Shown here: positions 26,922-35,311 of the stretch, piece by piece
How positions within the stretch are numbered: the stretch's first letter is position 1
How the letters are laid out: every line of letters begins with the position of its first letter
Assembly: GCF_003144095.1 (NCBI RefSeq)
Contig: NZ_NSKH01000018.1
Span: 91,706-155,705, forward strand
Reading direction: 5' to 3'
Source: Streptomyces sp. ICBB 8177
GTDB taxonomy: Bacteria; Actinomycetota; Actinomycetes; Streptomycetales; Streptomycetaceae
Length of the DNA: 64,000 nucleotides
Translations under genes and position numbers: made by a program
The notes under the pieces: model-generated
The model's input: only the letters and a program-made list of their open reading frames with translations
What the model was told of the DNA's origin: nothing
Database searches by the model: none

Positions 26922-27234
26922 GCGCGCCTCCGTCGTCCCGTCGTCGCCCCCGCCGGTCGTCGTCCCGCCATCGGCGATGCCTACCCCGGCCGAGCACGGC
27001 CCCGTTCCGCCGGGCGGCTACAACTCGGCCGCACGTGCGCGCCGGCGCGGTCGGCAGGCTCGTCGTCCTGCCTGAGCGCGCGGGCGGCGATCGTGGCGTT
27101 ATCCGGCGGCTTCGACGCCGCACGCACCGGCGCGAGCATGACGACCAGGGCGGAGGCCGACCCGGTCTTCACCCGCGAACGGCTCGCGCACACCGGGGCG
27201 GTGTACCTCGCGGGCCAGGATCCGCGGCAGGGAC
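26922..27234. other. Intergenic region between the SDR and LysR genes
   Basis: No convincing gene was seen in these 313 bases. A plus-strand ATG at 27137 opens MTTRAEADPVFTRERLAHTG and runs into the antisense of the LysR gene. It may be the start of a lost gene but has no ribosome-binding site. The promoter of the SDR gene must lie at the left end. Confidence 0.4.
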
Positions 27235-28173
27235 CTAGTCCGGCGCCAGGGCCCACCCCGGCGTCCACGTCGCGGCGTCGTCGCGGCCGGGGCGAGTGGA
27301 CCTCAGGTGGGCGTCGAGCGCGGCGAGGAGCGGGTGGGAGTTGTCGCGGTGCCGCAGCAGGGAGTGCGGGTAGACCGGCACCGGGTCGCGAACCGGCAGC
27401 CGCCGCAGGCCGTGCTCGGCGGGCCAGACCAGGCGGGTGCGTTCACCGACGAACGTCGCCAGCGACCCGGAGCCCGCGAGGGTGTCCAGCAGCGGCTGCG
27501 TGCCGAAGCCGGGCCCGGTGATCTCGACGGTCAGGCCGAACGCGGCGGCCAGGTCGGCGTAGTAGGCGGTCGACTCGGTTCCGGGGGCCAGCCCCGGCAT
27601 CCAGATCCGGTGCCCGGCCAGCTGTGCGGGTGTGACCGCGTGGGCCGCCGCCAGCGGGTGCGCCGGGCCGACCACCAGCTCGACGGGCTCGTCGAAGGCC
27701 CGCACGGCCCGGACCTCGTCGGGCAGCCTGCGGCCGGGCATCGTGACGGCGCGGAACGACGCGTCGATCGCGCCGGAGGCGATGGCCTCGACGGCCGCGT
27801 CCGCGTCCGGCAGCGTCACGACGTCCAGCTCGGCGTCGGGGTGGGCGCGGTGGAAGTCGTGCAGGACACCGGCCGGGCCGAGCCGCCGCCCGATCACGTC
27901 CACGCGCAGCGCCCGGCCGCCCGGCCGCACCGAGGCGAGCGCCCGCGCCTCGGCCCGCAGCAGGTCGCGGGCGTGCGGCAGGAACGCCTGCCCGTCGAGC
28001 GTGAGCCGGGCGCCCCGCGGGGTGCGGGTGAACAACCGCACCCCGAGCGCCTTCTCCAGTCCCGCGACGCGCTTGGAGACCGCCTGCTGGGTGACCGACA
28101 GCTCGACGGCGGCGTCCTGGAACCGCCCCGCCCGGGCGGCGGCCACGAAGGTGCGCACGGCGTCGAGGTCCAC
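27235..28173 (-). CDS. LysR family transcriptional regulator
   Basis: A 312-aa LysR-type regulator. The winged helix-turn-helix is at residues 2-60 (LDAVRTFVAAARAGRFQDAA, then LSVTQQAVSKRVAGLEKALG) and is followed by the substrate-binding domain with PGRRLPDEVRAVRAFDEPVE and a hinge near 90. GTG 28173 is the likely start since it begins the conserved MDLDAVRTF-type N-terminus; the frame remains open much further upstream without family similarity. It is divergent from an MFS transporter gene, and a perfect dyad lies between the two. The classic LysR arrangement suggests control of that exporter by an unknown small-molecule inducer. Confidence 0.93.
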   Translation of the reverse strand: MDLDAVRTFVAAARAGRFQDAAVELSVTQQAVSKRVAGLEKALGVRLFTRTPRGARLTLDGQAFLPHARDLLRAEARALASVRPGGRALRVDVIGRRLGPAGVLHDFHRAHPDAELDVVTLPDADAAVEAIASGAIDASFRAVTMPGRRLPDEVRAVRAFDEPVELVVGPAHPLAAAHAVTPAQLAGHRIWMPGLAPGTESTAYYADLAAAFGLTVEITGPGFGTQPLLDTLAGSGSLATFVGERTRLVWPAEHGLRRLPVRDPVPVYPHSLLRHRDNSHPLLAALDAHLRSTRPGRDDAATWTPGWALAPD

Positions 28174-28189
28174 GTCACCCACGCTAGCC

Positions 28190-28208
28190 GCACAACGATC
28201 GGTTGTGC
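28190..28208. promoter_or_regulatory. LysR-type operator candidate
   Basis: A perfect dyad, gcacaac-gatcg-gttgtgc, starts 17 bases before the LysR start and lies about 100 bases from the divergent MFS gene. The size and T/A-rich ends fit a LysR T-N11-A box. No second copy was found in the gap. Confidence 0.6.
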
Positions 28209-28309
28209 CGTCCCGGCCCGGCGGTTGTTTGCCCGCCGGGGCCCGCCCCCGCTTGGATGCCGGGGTCGGGGTGTGGCGGGTCGGGAGCGGGACGAGGGCT
28301 GCGTTGGGT

Positions 28310-29569
28310 ATGACGGGCGGACGGCGGCGGTCGCTGGGGCGGCGGTTCGGATGGCTGTGGGCGGCGTACGCGGTCAGCTCGTACGGCTCCGGGCTCGGGT
28401 TCGGCGCGTTCCCGCTGATCGCGGTGCTGGTGCTGCACTCGGGACCGGCCCAGGTGGCGGCGCTGTCGGCGGCGGGCCGGGCGGTCGGGGCGCTGCTCGC
28501 GGTGCCGCTGGGGCCGTGGGTGGAGTTCCGCCGCAAGCGGCCGGTGATGATCGCGACGGACCTGGCGCGGTTCGCGGCGATGGCGAGCGTCCCCGCCGCG
28601 TACGCGCTCGGGTGCCTCGGCTTCGTCCAGCTCCTCGTCGTGTCGGTCGTCGTCGCGGCGGCCAACATCGCGTTCAAGGCGGCGAGCGGCGCGTACCTGA
28701 AGGCGCTGGTGCCGCCGGAGGACCTGCTGATCGCGAACGGCCGCTTCGAGTCGACGACCTGGACCTCCACGGTGGTCGGCCCCCCGCTCGGCGGCGCGGC
28801 GATCGCGCTGTTCGGCCCGGCGACGACGGTGATCGCGGACGCGGTGAGCTATCTGCTGTCGGCGGTGGGGATCCGGGCGATCGGCGGGAGCGAGGAGAGG
28901 CCGTCCGTTCCGCGACGGGCGGCAAGGACCCGGCGGCCCCGGCTCGGCGAGCTGCTGGAAGGCTGGCGCTATGTCCTGGCCAGTGCGGCGCTGCGTCCGC
29001 TGTTCTTCAACGCCATGCTCTCCAACGGCCTGATCATGGCGACGGAACCGCTGCTCGCCGTGCTCCTGCTGGGCCGGCTGGGCTTCGCCCCCTGGCAGTA
29101 CGGTCTCGCGTTCGCGGCGCCGTGCGTGGGCGGGCTGATCGGGTCGCGGATGGCGCACCGGCTGGTGAATCGGTTCGGGCAGCACAGGGTGATGCTGTGG
29201 TCAGGGGCCGGGCGGGCGGTGTGGCTGGTCGGCCTGGCGTTCGTGCGGCCCGGGGCGGCGGGGATGGCGGTCGTGATCGTCTGCCAGCTGGGGCTGGTGA
29301 CGTGCTGCGGGGTGTTCAACCCGGTGCTGGCCACGTACCGCCTCGCCCACACCGCGCCCGACCGCGTGGCCCGGACGCTGTCCGCGTGGTCGGTCAGCAC
29401 CAGCGCGGCCATCGCGGCGACGACCGCGCTGTGGGGCGTCCTGGCGTCGGCCACCTCACCCAGGACCGCGTTGGCCCTGGCGGGCACCCTGTTCCTGGCG
29501 ACCCCGCTGCTCCTGCCGCGCCGGGAGCGGGCACCGGGGGTGTCGGAGGTCGCGGTGACGGCGAGGTGA
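28310..29569 (+). CDS. MFS transporter
   Basis: A 419-aa major-facilitator protein with about 12 TM helices. The loop 2-3 motif region is GRAVGALLAVPLGPWVEFRRKRPVM, a variant of the A-motif. Further marks are ANGRFESTTWTSTVVGPPLGGA in the fifth helix region, typical of MFS_3-like antibiotic or siderophore exporters, and LATYRLAHTAPDRVARTLSAWS in the C-terminal half. ATG 28310 is the assumed start. It diverges from the LysR gene; regulation by that protein is inferred from the layout. The substrate cannot be told from sequence. Confidence 0.88.
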   Translation: MTGGRRRSLGRRFGWLWAAYAVSSYGSGLGFGAFPLIAVLVLHSGPAQVAALSAAGRAVGALLAVPLGPWVEFRRKRPVMIATDLARFAAMASVPAAYALGCLGFVQLLVVSVVVAAANIAFKAASGAYLKALVPPEDLLIANGRFESTTWTSTVVGPPLGGAAIALFGPATTVIADAVSYLLSAVGIRAIGGSEERPSVPRRAARTRRPRLGELLEGWRYVLASAALRPLFFNAMLSNGLIMATEPLLAVLLLGRLGFAPWQYGLAFAAPCVGGLIGSRMAHRLVNRFGQHRVMLWSGAGRAVWLVGLAFVRPGAAGMAVVIVCQLGLVTCCGVFNPVLATYRLAHTAPDRVARTLSAWSVSTSAAIAATTALWGVLASATSPRTALALAGTLFLATPLLLPRRERAPGVSEVAVTAR

Positions 29570-29576
29570 CGCTGCC

Positions 29577-30134
29577 TCAGGCGTCGGTGGAGGCGGGGGG
29601 CGGCGTCGCGCCGCCGCTCAGCCTGGCCCGGGCGGTCTCGCCGCGCTCGTGTGCGGCGGCCTGGCGTTCCTGGGAGGCGATCTGCTCGCGCTGGACCTCG
29701 GCGTCGAGTTCGTTCTTGCGGCGCTGGGTGGTGGCCTCGATCCGCGCCTTGGCCACGGAAGCGGCGGCGGTGAAGCTGGCGGCGACGGCGCCGCCGGTGA
29801 CGAGTTCGTTGATCAGGTCGAGTTCGGAGCCGCGCTCCAGCGCGGCGCAGGCGGACTCGATGGCGGGCATGGCCGCGGGCAGCGATGCGACTTCGCGGCC
29901 GAGAGGAGGGTGACTCGCAGTCCAGTCCCCGGCCGCCGGGGCGTCGACGTAGCCACACTCCGGGCAGTACGGCCCCGTCTCCGGCTCCCGCATGGCCCCG
30001 CACCGCTCGCAAGTCCCACCCGCGCCCGGCGGCCCGCCCTGACCGACCGCCGAGGCGCTCCCGCCGACCGGCAAGCCGCACACGTCGCAGTAGTCCTCAG
30101 CCTCGGAGCGATGGTTGCGCGGGCAAGTCGCCAT
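29577..30134 (-). CDS. Zinc-ribbon protein of unknown function
   Basis: A 185-aa protein with two zinc-finger-like units in its first 70 residues: CPRNH...YCDVCGLP (residues 4-21) and CERCGAMREPETGPYCPECGY (about 42-62). A Gly/Ala-rich linker precedes a helical region (about 85-165) containing RIEATTQRRKNELDAEVQREQIASQERQAAAHERGE, broken into charged heptads and likely coiled-coil. No TM helix is obvious, though residues 110-130 are moderately hydrophobic. ATG 30134 starts MATCPRNH. Related streptomycete zinc ribbons often sit beside FHA or vWA genes, but none is nearby. Its function is not recognised. It is convergent with the MFS gene. Confidence 0.75.
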   Translation of the reverse strand: MATCPRNHRSEAEDYCDVCGLPVGGSASAVGQGGPPGAGGTCERCGAMREPETGPYCPECGYVDAPAAGDWTASHPPLGREVASLPAAMPAIESACAALERGSELDLINELVTGGAVAASFTAAASVAKARIEATTQRRKNELDAEVQREQIASQERQAAAHERGETARARLSGGATPPPASTDA

Positions 30135-30473
30135 GTGAGCATGGTAGTTGGAGACGGGACGCAGGGCGCGGGTCGAACGCACAGGACCCGGAGGCGCGGA
30201 ACCGAACGAGCGCCCTGGGTCTCCGCGCGGTGCGAGAGCGTTCTACGGGCCCGCGCAGGGCCCAGGGGGCGAGAATGAAATTCCCCACCCTCGTGGGGCG
30301 GGGGACTGCGGAACGAGCGACAACACGGCATGGGTTGGCGCGTTCTCGGACTTCGGAACCACCGTGCACATCGCTATGCCGGCCTCGGCGGGATGGCCTC
30401 GCGGACACGCCGGTCCGCCGCAACGGAAAAGGCCCAGACCCCGACGCGAAGTCGATGACCTGGGCCTCTGCGG
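30135..30473. other. Intergenic region upstream of the zinc-ribbon gene, downstream of tRNA-Thr
   Basis: Apart from the tRNA terminator at its right end, the 339 bases hold a small hairpin (ccccac-cctc-gtgggg, about 30284-30299). No gene was seen; short reading frames here lack coding character. The promoter of the zinc-ribbon gene should be at the left end. Confidence 0.5.
30427..30466 (-). terminator. Terminator of tRNA-Thr
   Basis: On the minus strand, ggcccag and ctgggcc arms enclose a further gac/gtc pairing and are followed by TTTTCC. It begins 8 bases past the tRNA 3' end. The stem with T-run is a classic intrinsic terminator. Confidence 0.85.
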
Positions 30474-30547
30474 AGCCGCCTAAGGGAATCGAACCCTTGA
30501 CCTACGCATTACGAGTGCGTCGCTCTGGCCGACTGAGCTAAGGCGGC
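30474..30547 (-). tRNA. tRNA-Thr (anticodon CGT)
   Basis: A 74-base cloverleaf. The acceptor stem GCCGCCT pairs with AGGCGGC and the discriminator is T. The anticodon loop is CTCGTAA with CGT at 30511-30513, on the five-pair stem ACGCA/TGCGT. The T-loop contains GGTTCGATTCC, and the D-arm is GCTC...GAGC. CCA is not encoded. It decodes ACG, a common threonine codon in high-GC genomes. No integrase or attachment-site duplication is seen beside it. Confidence 0.97.
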
Positions 30548-30713
30548 AGCGCTGCCCCCGCTGGGGGCAACGGGTGCAAGTTTACACACGCCGCGGGGGT
30601 GCTTCGTACCGCGTTTCACGTGCGGCGGCCGCGCCCCGGCCAGCTCAGGTCCACGTGCGGCACCGACGCCCCCCGCCTCGGGTCCGCGTGCGGCGCCCCG
30701 CGCCCCGCCGCCT

Positions 30714-32309
30714 TCACGCGCAGCGCTTGCCCTCGGGCGGGAGCTTGTCCTGGAGGAGGTAGCCGTTGACCGCCGTGTCGATGCAGTCGTCGCCGTTGAC
30801 GTAGGCCGTGTGGCCGTCGCCCTCGTAGGTCAGCAGGCGGCCGCTCGTCAGCTGGCCGGCCAGGGAGCGGGCCCAGGCGTACGGGGTCGCCGGGTCGCGG
30901 GTGGTGCCGACGACCAGGATCGGGGCGGCGCCCTTGGCGGGGATGCGTTCGGCGCGGCCGGTGGGCTTGACCGGCCAGTTCGCGCAGCTCAGGCTCATCC
31001 ACGCGAAGTCGTCGCCGAAGCGCGGCGACTCCTTCATGAACGCGGGCATCGCCGCCTTCACCTGCGCCGGGGTGGTCGCCGCCGGGGGCAGGTCCAGGCA
31101 GTTCACGGCGGCGTTGGCGGCCATGAGGTTGGAGTACGTGCCGTCCGCGTTGCGTTCGTAGTACTGGTCGGACAGGGCGAGCAGCTGGCTGCCGTCGCCG
31201 CTATTGGCCGCACCGAGCGCCTGCCGCAGCAGGGGCCACAGCTCCTTGGAGTACATCGCCTCCATCAGCGCGGTCTCGCCGAGCGCCTGGCCGAGCCGGC
31301 GGCTCTGTCCGGTGGCCAGCGGGTGGGTCTCGAGCCGGTTCAGGAAAGACGCGATGTAGGTGTTCGCGGCGGCCGTGCTGCGGCCCATCGGGCAGTCGGC
31401 CCGCGTCACGCAGTCCTTGGCGAAGGCCTGGAACGCGGTCTCGAACCCGCCCGCCTGCGTCTCGGCCATCTTCAGCGAGGACAGCGACGGGTCCATCGCG
31501 CCGTCCAGCACGACGTGGCCGACCCGGCTCGGGAAGAGCCCCGCGTACGTCGCGCCCAGGAACGTGCCGTACGACTTGCCGACGTAGTTGAGCTTGGCGT
31601 CACCCAGCAGTGCGCGCAGGACGTCCATGTCGCGGGCCGAGTCGATGGTGCTGACATGGCCGAGCAGCTTGGCGGAGTGCTGTTCGCAGGCCTGGCCGAA
31701 CGCCTCGTCCGCCTTGGACAGCGCGTCGATCTCGGGCTGGGTGCGCGGCGTCGTGTCGACCTCGGTGAACGCGTCCATCTGGGTGTCGCTCAGGCACTTG
31801 ACCGGTGCGCTGCGGGCGACGCCGCGCGGGTCGACGGCGACCAGGTCGTAGCGGGCCCGCACCGGCGCCGGGTAGCCGGATGCCACGTTGTCCAGGTAGT
31901 CGATGGCCGAACCGCCCGGGCCGCCGGGGTTGAGCAGCAGCGAACCGATGCGGGAGCCGGGGCCGCTCGCGCGCTGGCGGGAGACGGCGAGCTTGAGGTC
32001 GTCGGAGGCCACCGGGTCGTCGTAGTCGAGCGGCACCCGCATCGTGGCGCACTGGAAGCCGGGGCCGTCGCAGGAGTGCCAGCTGAGCTTCTGCGTGTAG
32101 TACGGCTGGAGGCCGGCCGGGATTCCCGAGGGCAACGGGGCGAGGCTCGGGCCGTTCGACGAGTTGACCGCCGCCGCGCCCGCCGTGGCCCCGGTGCCCG
32201 TGGTGGCCGCCGCCGCGCCCCGGCTGTTGCCCGACGAGCAGCCGGAGAGCGTCAGGCCCGCGACGGCGAGCACGGTTGCCGAAGTGCGGAGCATGCGCGC
32301 GGTGTCCAT
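30714..32309 (-). CDS. Secreted tripeptidyl aminopeptidase-like lipoprotein (alpha/beta hydrolase, TAP family)
   Basis: A 531-aa exported hydrolase of the Streptomyces Tap/SlpD/SlpE group, which removes tripeptides from N-termini outside the cell. The signal peptide ends in a lipobox (LTLSGC, Cys about residue 24), so it is probably lipid-anchored. The fold marks are LLNPGGPGGSAIDYL (oxyanion region), the nucleophile elbow YVGKSYGTFLGA (Ser about 245), the acid in VVGTTRDPATPYAWA and the base in YEGDGHTAY. The C-terminal TAP-like domain includes SCANWPVKP. ATG 32309 has GGGAGGA about 12 bases upstream. The end of the gene lies about 165 bases from the tRNA. Confidence 0.93.
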   Translation of the reverse strand: MDTARMLRTSATVLAVAGLTLSGCSSGNSRGAAAATTGTGATAGAAAVNSSNGPSLAPLPSGIPAGLQPYYTQKLSWHSCDGPGFQCATMRVPLDYDDPVASDDLKLAVSRQRASGPGSRIGSLLLNPGGPGGSAIDYLDNVASGYPAPVRARYDLVAVDPRGVARSAPVKCLSDTQMDAFTEVDTTPRTQPEIDALSKADEAFGQACEQHSAKLLGHVSTIDSARDMDVLRALLGDAKLNYVGKSYGTFLGATYAGLFPSRVGHVVLDGAMDPSLSSLKMAETQAGGFETAFQAFAKDCVTRADCPMGRSTAAANTYIASFLNRLETHPLATGQSRRLGQALGETALMEAMYSKELWPLLRQALGAANSGDGSQLLALSDQYYERNADGTYSNLMAANAAVNCLDLPPAATTPAQVKAAMPAFMKESPRFGDDFAWMSLSCANWPVKPTGRAERIPAKGAAPILVVGTTRDPATPYAWARSLAGQLTSGRLLTYEGDGHTAYVNGDDCIDTAVNGYLLQDKLPPEGKRCA

Positions 32310-32431
32310 GGCTGCCACAGGTCCTCCCGTCGGGTCTGGCGAGCGTATCCGCACCCCGGGCGGTGGCGCGCGTCCAGCGCAACTCGTACGAGTGACGCCG
32401 CAGCCGCCGGGCGTCGTGCGCCGGGGTCTCG

Positions 32432-33622
32432 TCACGAGGCGGAACGCGCCGGGCCGGCCAGTTCCTCGGTGAGGTATTCGGAGACCAGGGCCAGTTCGTG
32501 GCGGCGGGCGTCACCGCCGGTGCCACGGTCGGGCACGACGCCGTCGATGATCCGCACGCGTACGCCCACCCGGCGCAGCGCCGCCCGCAGCCGCAGCGCC
32601 GACGCCCGCGGCCCGTCCTCCCCCGTCGCCGACGCGAGCAGGACGTGCGGCGCGGAACGCGGCCGGGTGCGCGGGATGCCGACAGCCCCCTTGCCGTACG
32701 TGCCGGAGACACCCACCGCGGCGCCGAACCGTCCCGGGTGCGCGAGCGCCGCCCGCAGCGCGCACGCGGCCAGCGCGCCGACCCCCACCACCGCTCGGGC
32801 CCCGCGCCCGCCGACCGTGCGGTAATGCCGCGCCGCCGTGGCGAGGGCCCTGTCCGGATCGGCCGAGCAGTCGCGCGGCAGCACGATCACGAACGGATCG
32901 GCCAGCCCCTGCCGCACGTGCCGCACGAACGCGGGGTACAGCGGCTCGCGGTCCGGCGCGGTGGCCGGCAGGTAGGCGACCACCATCGGGAACGCCTGCG
33001 ACGACCCGCCGCCGTACCGGTACTGCGGGGGCAGCCAGACGCGCGTGCCGTCCGCGAACCGCTGGAGGGTGCCGCCCGCCGGGCGCGCGATGGTGACGGG
33101 CGCCGGCTCCACGGCGTTCTGCGGCGCGGCGTGCGGCACGGGTGCCTTGCGGACCGGCGGCGCGGGCAGGGCCGGGGCGGCCACCGGCGTACGGGCGGCG
33201 GGCGCTCCGTCCGGCAGACTCACGGCGGCCACGATCCCGCAGGCCAGCACGGCGACGGCGGCGCCGGCGCGCAGGACGGCGGGGCGGTAGTTCTCGGGGA
33301 GGTCGTAGGCGCGGCCCGCGCGTTCCAGCGTCCAGCGGGCGACGGCGGCGCGCCCCAGCCGGACCGTCACGACGGCAGCGGCGCACAACAGCACGGCGCA
33401 CAGCAGCGTGATCGCCCCGCCGGAGGTGAACACCGCCTCGTACGCCGGTCGCGGAAGCCCGCCGGACGCTCCGGGCAGCACCGTCGGCAGGGGCGGGCGC
33501 GGCGCGGACGCCGACGATGACGGCCACGGCCACAGCGGCGAGACCGAGGACGACGAGACGGATGACGACGCAGCCGAGGACGGGACGGGCAGCGACACGG
33601 GCAGGGACAACGGACGCACCAC
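32432..33622 (-). CDS. Membrane-anchored esterase-fold protein lacking an obvious nucleophile
   Basis: A 396-aa protein (start uncertain; GTG 33622 is chosen because upstream codons look non-coding, although the frame is open to 33823). A TM helix near residues 70-90 (ITLLCAVLLCAAAVVTV) and a second near 125-145 precede an extracytoplasmic domain resembling the alpha/beta-hydrolase fold of esterase D/mycolyltransferase-like proteins: WLPPQYRYGGGSSQAFPMVVAYLP, ALATAARHYRTVGGRGARAVVGVGALAACAL, then RFGAAVGVSGTYG. At the nucleophile elbow the expected G-x-S-x-G is GVGALA, with no serine, so catalysis is doubtful. The Ser/Pro-rich N-terminus is low-complexity. Confidence 0.7.
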   Translation of the reverse strand: MVRPLSLPVSLPVPSSAASSSVSSSSVSPLWPWPSSSASAPRPPLPTVLPGASGGLPRPAYEAVFTSGGAITLLCAVLLCAAAVVTVRLGRAAVARWTLERAGRAYDLPENYRPAVLRAGAAVAVLACGIVAAVSLPDGAPAARTPVAAPALPAPPVRKAPVPHAAPQNAVEPAPVTIARPAGGTLQRFADGTRVWLPPQYRYGGGSSQAFPMVVAYLPATAPDREPLYPAFVRHVRQGLADPFVIVLPRDCSADPDRALATAARHYRTVGGRGARAVVGVGALAACALRAALAHPGRFGAAVGVSGTYGKGAVGIPRTRPRSAPHVLLASATGEDGPRASALRLRAALRRVGVRVRIIDGVVPDRGTGGDARRHELALVSEYLTEELAGPARSAS

Positions 33623-33961
33623 CTGGGGGACAGCGGCGGACAGCCGGGCGGGCCGGCCCGGCCGCGGTCGCCGGGTGGGGTCGCACGGCGTCGCGGCTGC
33701 GGCACCGCCCCGAGGGAACGGTCCCGGCCGGCCCCAGCCAGCGTGCAAGGCTTGCCCCCGCCGGGCGCGCAGCGAACCGCGCCGCGTCCGATGATCACCC
33801 GAAGGCACCAACCACCACGACACCGGACTGACGCGACGTCAGCCGCAAGGGCCGCGGTGCGCGTGCGGTCAGCCCGTCCGCGTGCGGTCAGCCGCACGCG
33901 CGACGCAGGCCGCTCGCGTGCGCCTCAGCCCCGCCCGGGCTTCTCAACCCGCCCGGTCGTC
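33623..33961. other. Intergenic region between holB and the esterase-like gene, with hairpin and direct repeat
   Basis: It contains the 14-base direct repeat gcgtgcggtcagcc at 33861-33874 and 33880-33893. The hairpin gcgtgcgg-tcag-ccgcacgc at 33880-33899 uses the second copy and lies 62 bases past the holB stop, so it is a likely holB terminator. The rest (33623-33823) is an open minus-strand frame that may or may not be an N-terminal part of the esterase-like protein. Confidence 0.5.
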
Positions 33962-35185
33962 TCAGCCCGCGCGCAGCGCCATCGTCATCGCCTCGACCGC
34001 CAGCAGCGGGGCCACGTTGCCGTCGAGCGCCTCGCGGCAGGCGAGGATCGCCTCGATGCGGCGCAGCGTCTGCTCCGGGCGGCCGGAGGCGGCTATGCGG
34101 TCGATCGCGTCGCGCACCTCGGCGTTGGCGACCGGCGCGCTGGTGCCGAGCTGCACCGCCAGCACGTCGCGGTAGAAGCCGGCCAGGTCGGTCAGCGCGA
34201 GGTCGAGGGTGTCGCGCTGGGTGCGGGTGGAGCGGCGTTTCTGACGGTCGGCCAGGTCCTTCATCACGCCCGCCGTGCCGCGCGGCATCCGGCCGCCGGA
34301 GCCGGACGCGGCGCCCAGGGCGGCCCGCAGCTCCTCCGTCTCCTTGGCGTCGACCTCCTCGGCGACCTGCTTGGCGTCCTCCGTCGCGGAGTCGACCAGC
34401 GTCTGCGCCGCCTTCAGGCAGCCGCCGATGTCGCCGAGTTGGAGCGGCAGGCGCAGCACCGCCGCGCGACGGGCGCGGGCCCGCTCGTCGGTGGCGAGCC
34501 GCCGGGCCCGGTCGATGTGGCCCTGCGTGGCGCGGGCCACGACGGCGGCGAGCTCGGGCTCGATGCCGTCCCGGCGCACCAGCACGTCGGCCACCGCGTC
34601 CACCGGCGGCGTGCGCAGCGTCAGCAGGCGGCAGCGGGAGCGGATCGTGGGCAGGACGTCCTCGACGGAGGGCGCGCACAGCAGCCAGACGGTGCGGGGG
34701 GCGGGCTCCTCGACCGCCTTGAGCAGGACGTTGCCCGCGCCCTCGGTCAGGCGGTCGGCGTCCTGGAGCACGATGACCTGCCAGCGCCCGCCCGCCGGGG
34801 ACAGCGACGAGCGGCGCACCAGGTCCCGGGTGTCCTTCACGCCGATCGACAGCTGATCGGTGGCGACCACCTCGACGTCGGCGTGCGTGCCCACCAGCGT
34901 CGTGTGGCAGCCGTCGCAGAAGCCGCAGCCTGGGACACCGCCCAGCGCGCGGTCGGGGCTGACGCACTGGAGCGCGGCGGCGAAGGCGCGCGCGGCGGTG
35001 GCACGGCCGGAACCGGGCGGACCGGTGAACAGCCACGCGTGCGTCATCTTCGAGGCGGCAGACGCGGCAGGGGAGGCCGCCTGGCCGGAGGCGACCGCGG
35101 TCACGAAGGCGTCGGCGTCCCGGGCGGCGGCGGTCAGCGACTCGACCACCGGGGCCTGGCCCACCAAGTCGTCCCACACGGGCAT
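33962..35185 (-). CDS. holB: DNA polymerase III subunit delta'
   Basis: Clamp-loader subunit that helps open and load the beta clamp. The 407-aa protein has the AAA+ core: MPVWDDLVGQAPVVESL at the N-terminus, Walker A-like FTGPPGSGRATAARAFA (here GxxGxGRA in place of GKT, as in many delta' subunits), the zinc module CGFCDGC preceded by PGC, the VLQDADRLTEGAGNVLLKAVEEP box, and SRCRLL as sensor. ATG 35185 has GAGGGA just upstream. It sits downstream of tmk, a conserved actinobacterial order, with about 126 bases between. Confidence 0.95.
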   Translation of the reverse strand: MPVWDDLVGQAPVVESLTAAARDADAFVTAVASGQAASPAASAASKMTHAWLFTGPPGSGRATAARAFAAALQCVSPDRALGGVPGCGFCDGCHTTLVGTHADVEVVATDQLSIGVKDTRDLVRRSSLSPAGGRWQVIVLQDADRLTEGAGNVLLKAVEEPAPRTVWLLCAPSVEDVLPTIRSRCRLLTLRTPPVDAVADVLVRRDGIEPELAAVVARATQGHIDRARRLATDERARARRAAVLRLPLQLGDIGGCLKAAQTLVDSATEDAKQVAEEVDAKETEELRAALGAASGSGGRMPRGTAGVMKDLADRQKRRSTRTQRDTLDLALTDLAGFYRDVLAVQLGTSAPVANAEVRDAIDRIAASGRPEQTLRRIEAILACREALDGNVAPLLAVEAMTMALRAG

Positions 35186-35311
35186 GAGCGGTCCCTCCTC
35201 TCCCTGCGTCCCTCTCCTGTGTCGTCTCTCATTGTGAGGGGTGGGTCTGACAACCCGGACCACGGACGACGACCCGGACGGCCGGAGGGGGCGGCGGCTT
35301 CGGAGAGCCGG

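Noticed and set aside
27137..27234. Possible gene fragment MTTRAEADPVFTRERLAHTG
   Set aside because: No ribosome-binding site, no recognisable family, and it runs into the antisense of the LysR gene.
30474..30547. tRNA-Thr as an integration site for a mobile element
   Set aside because: No integrase, no duplicated tRNA 3' end and no phage-like genes are seen on either side.
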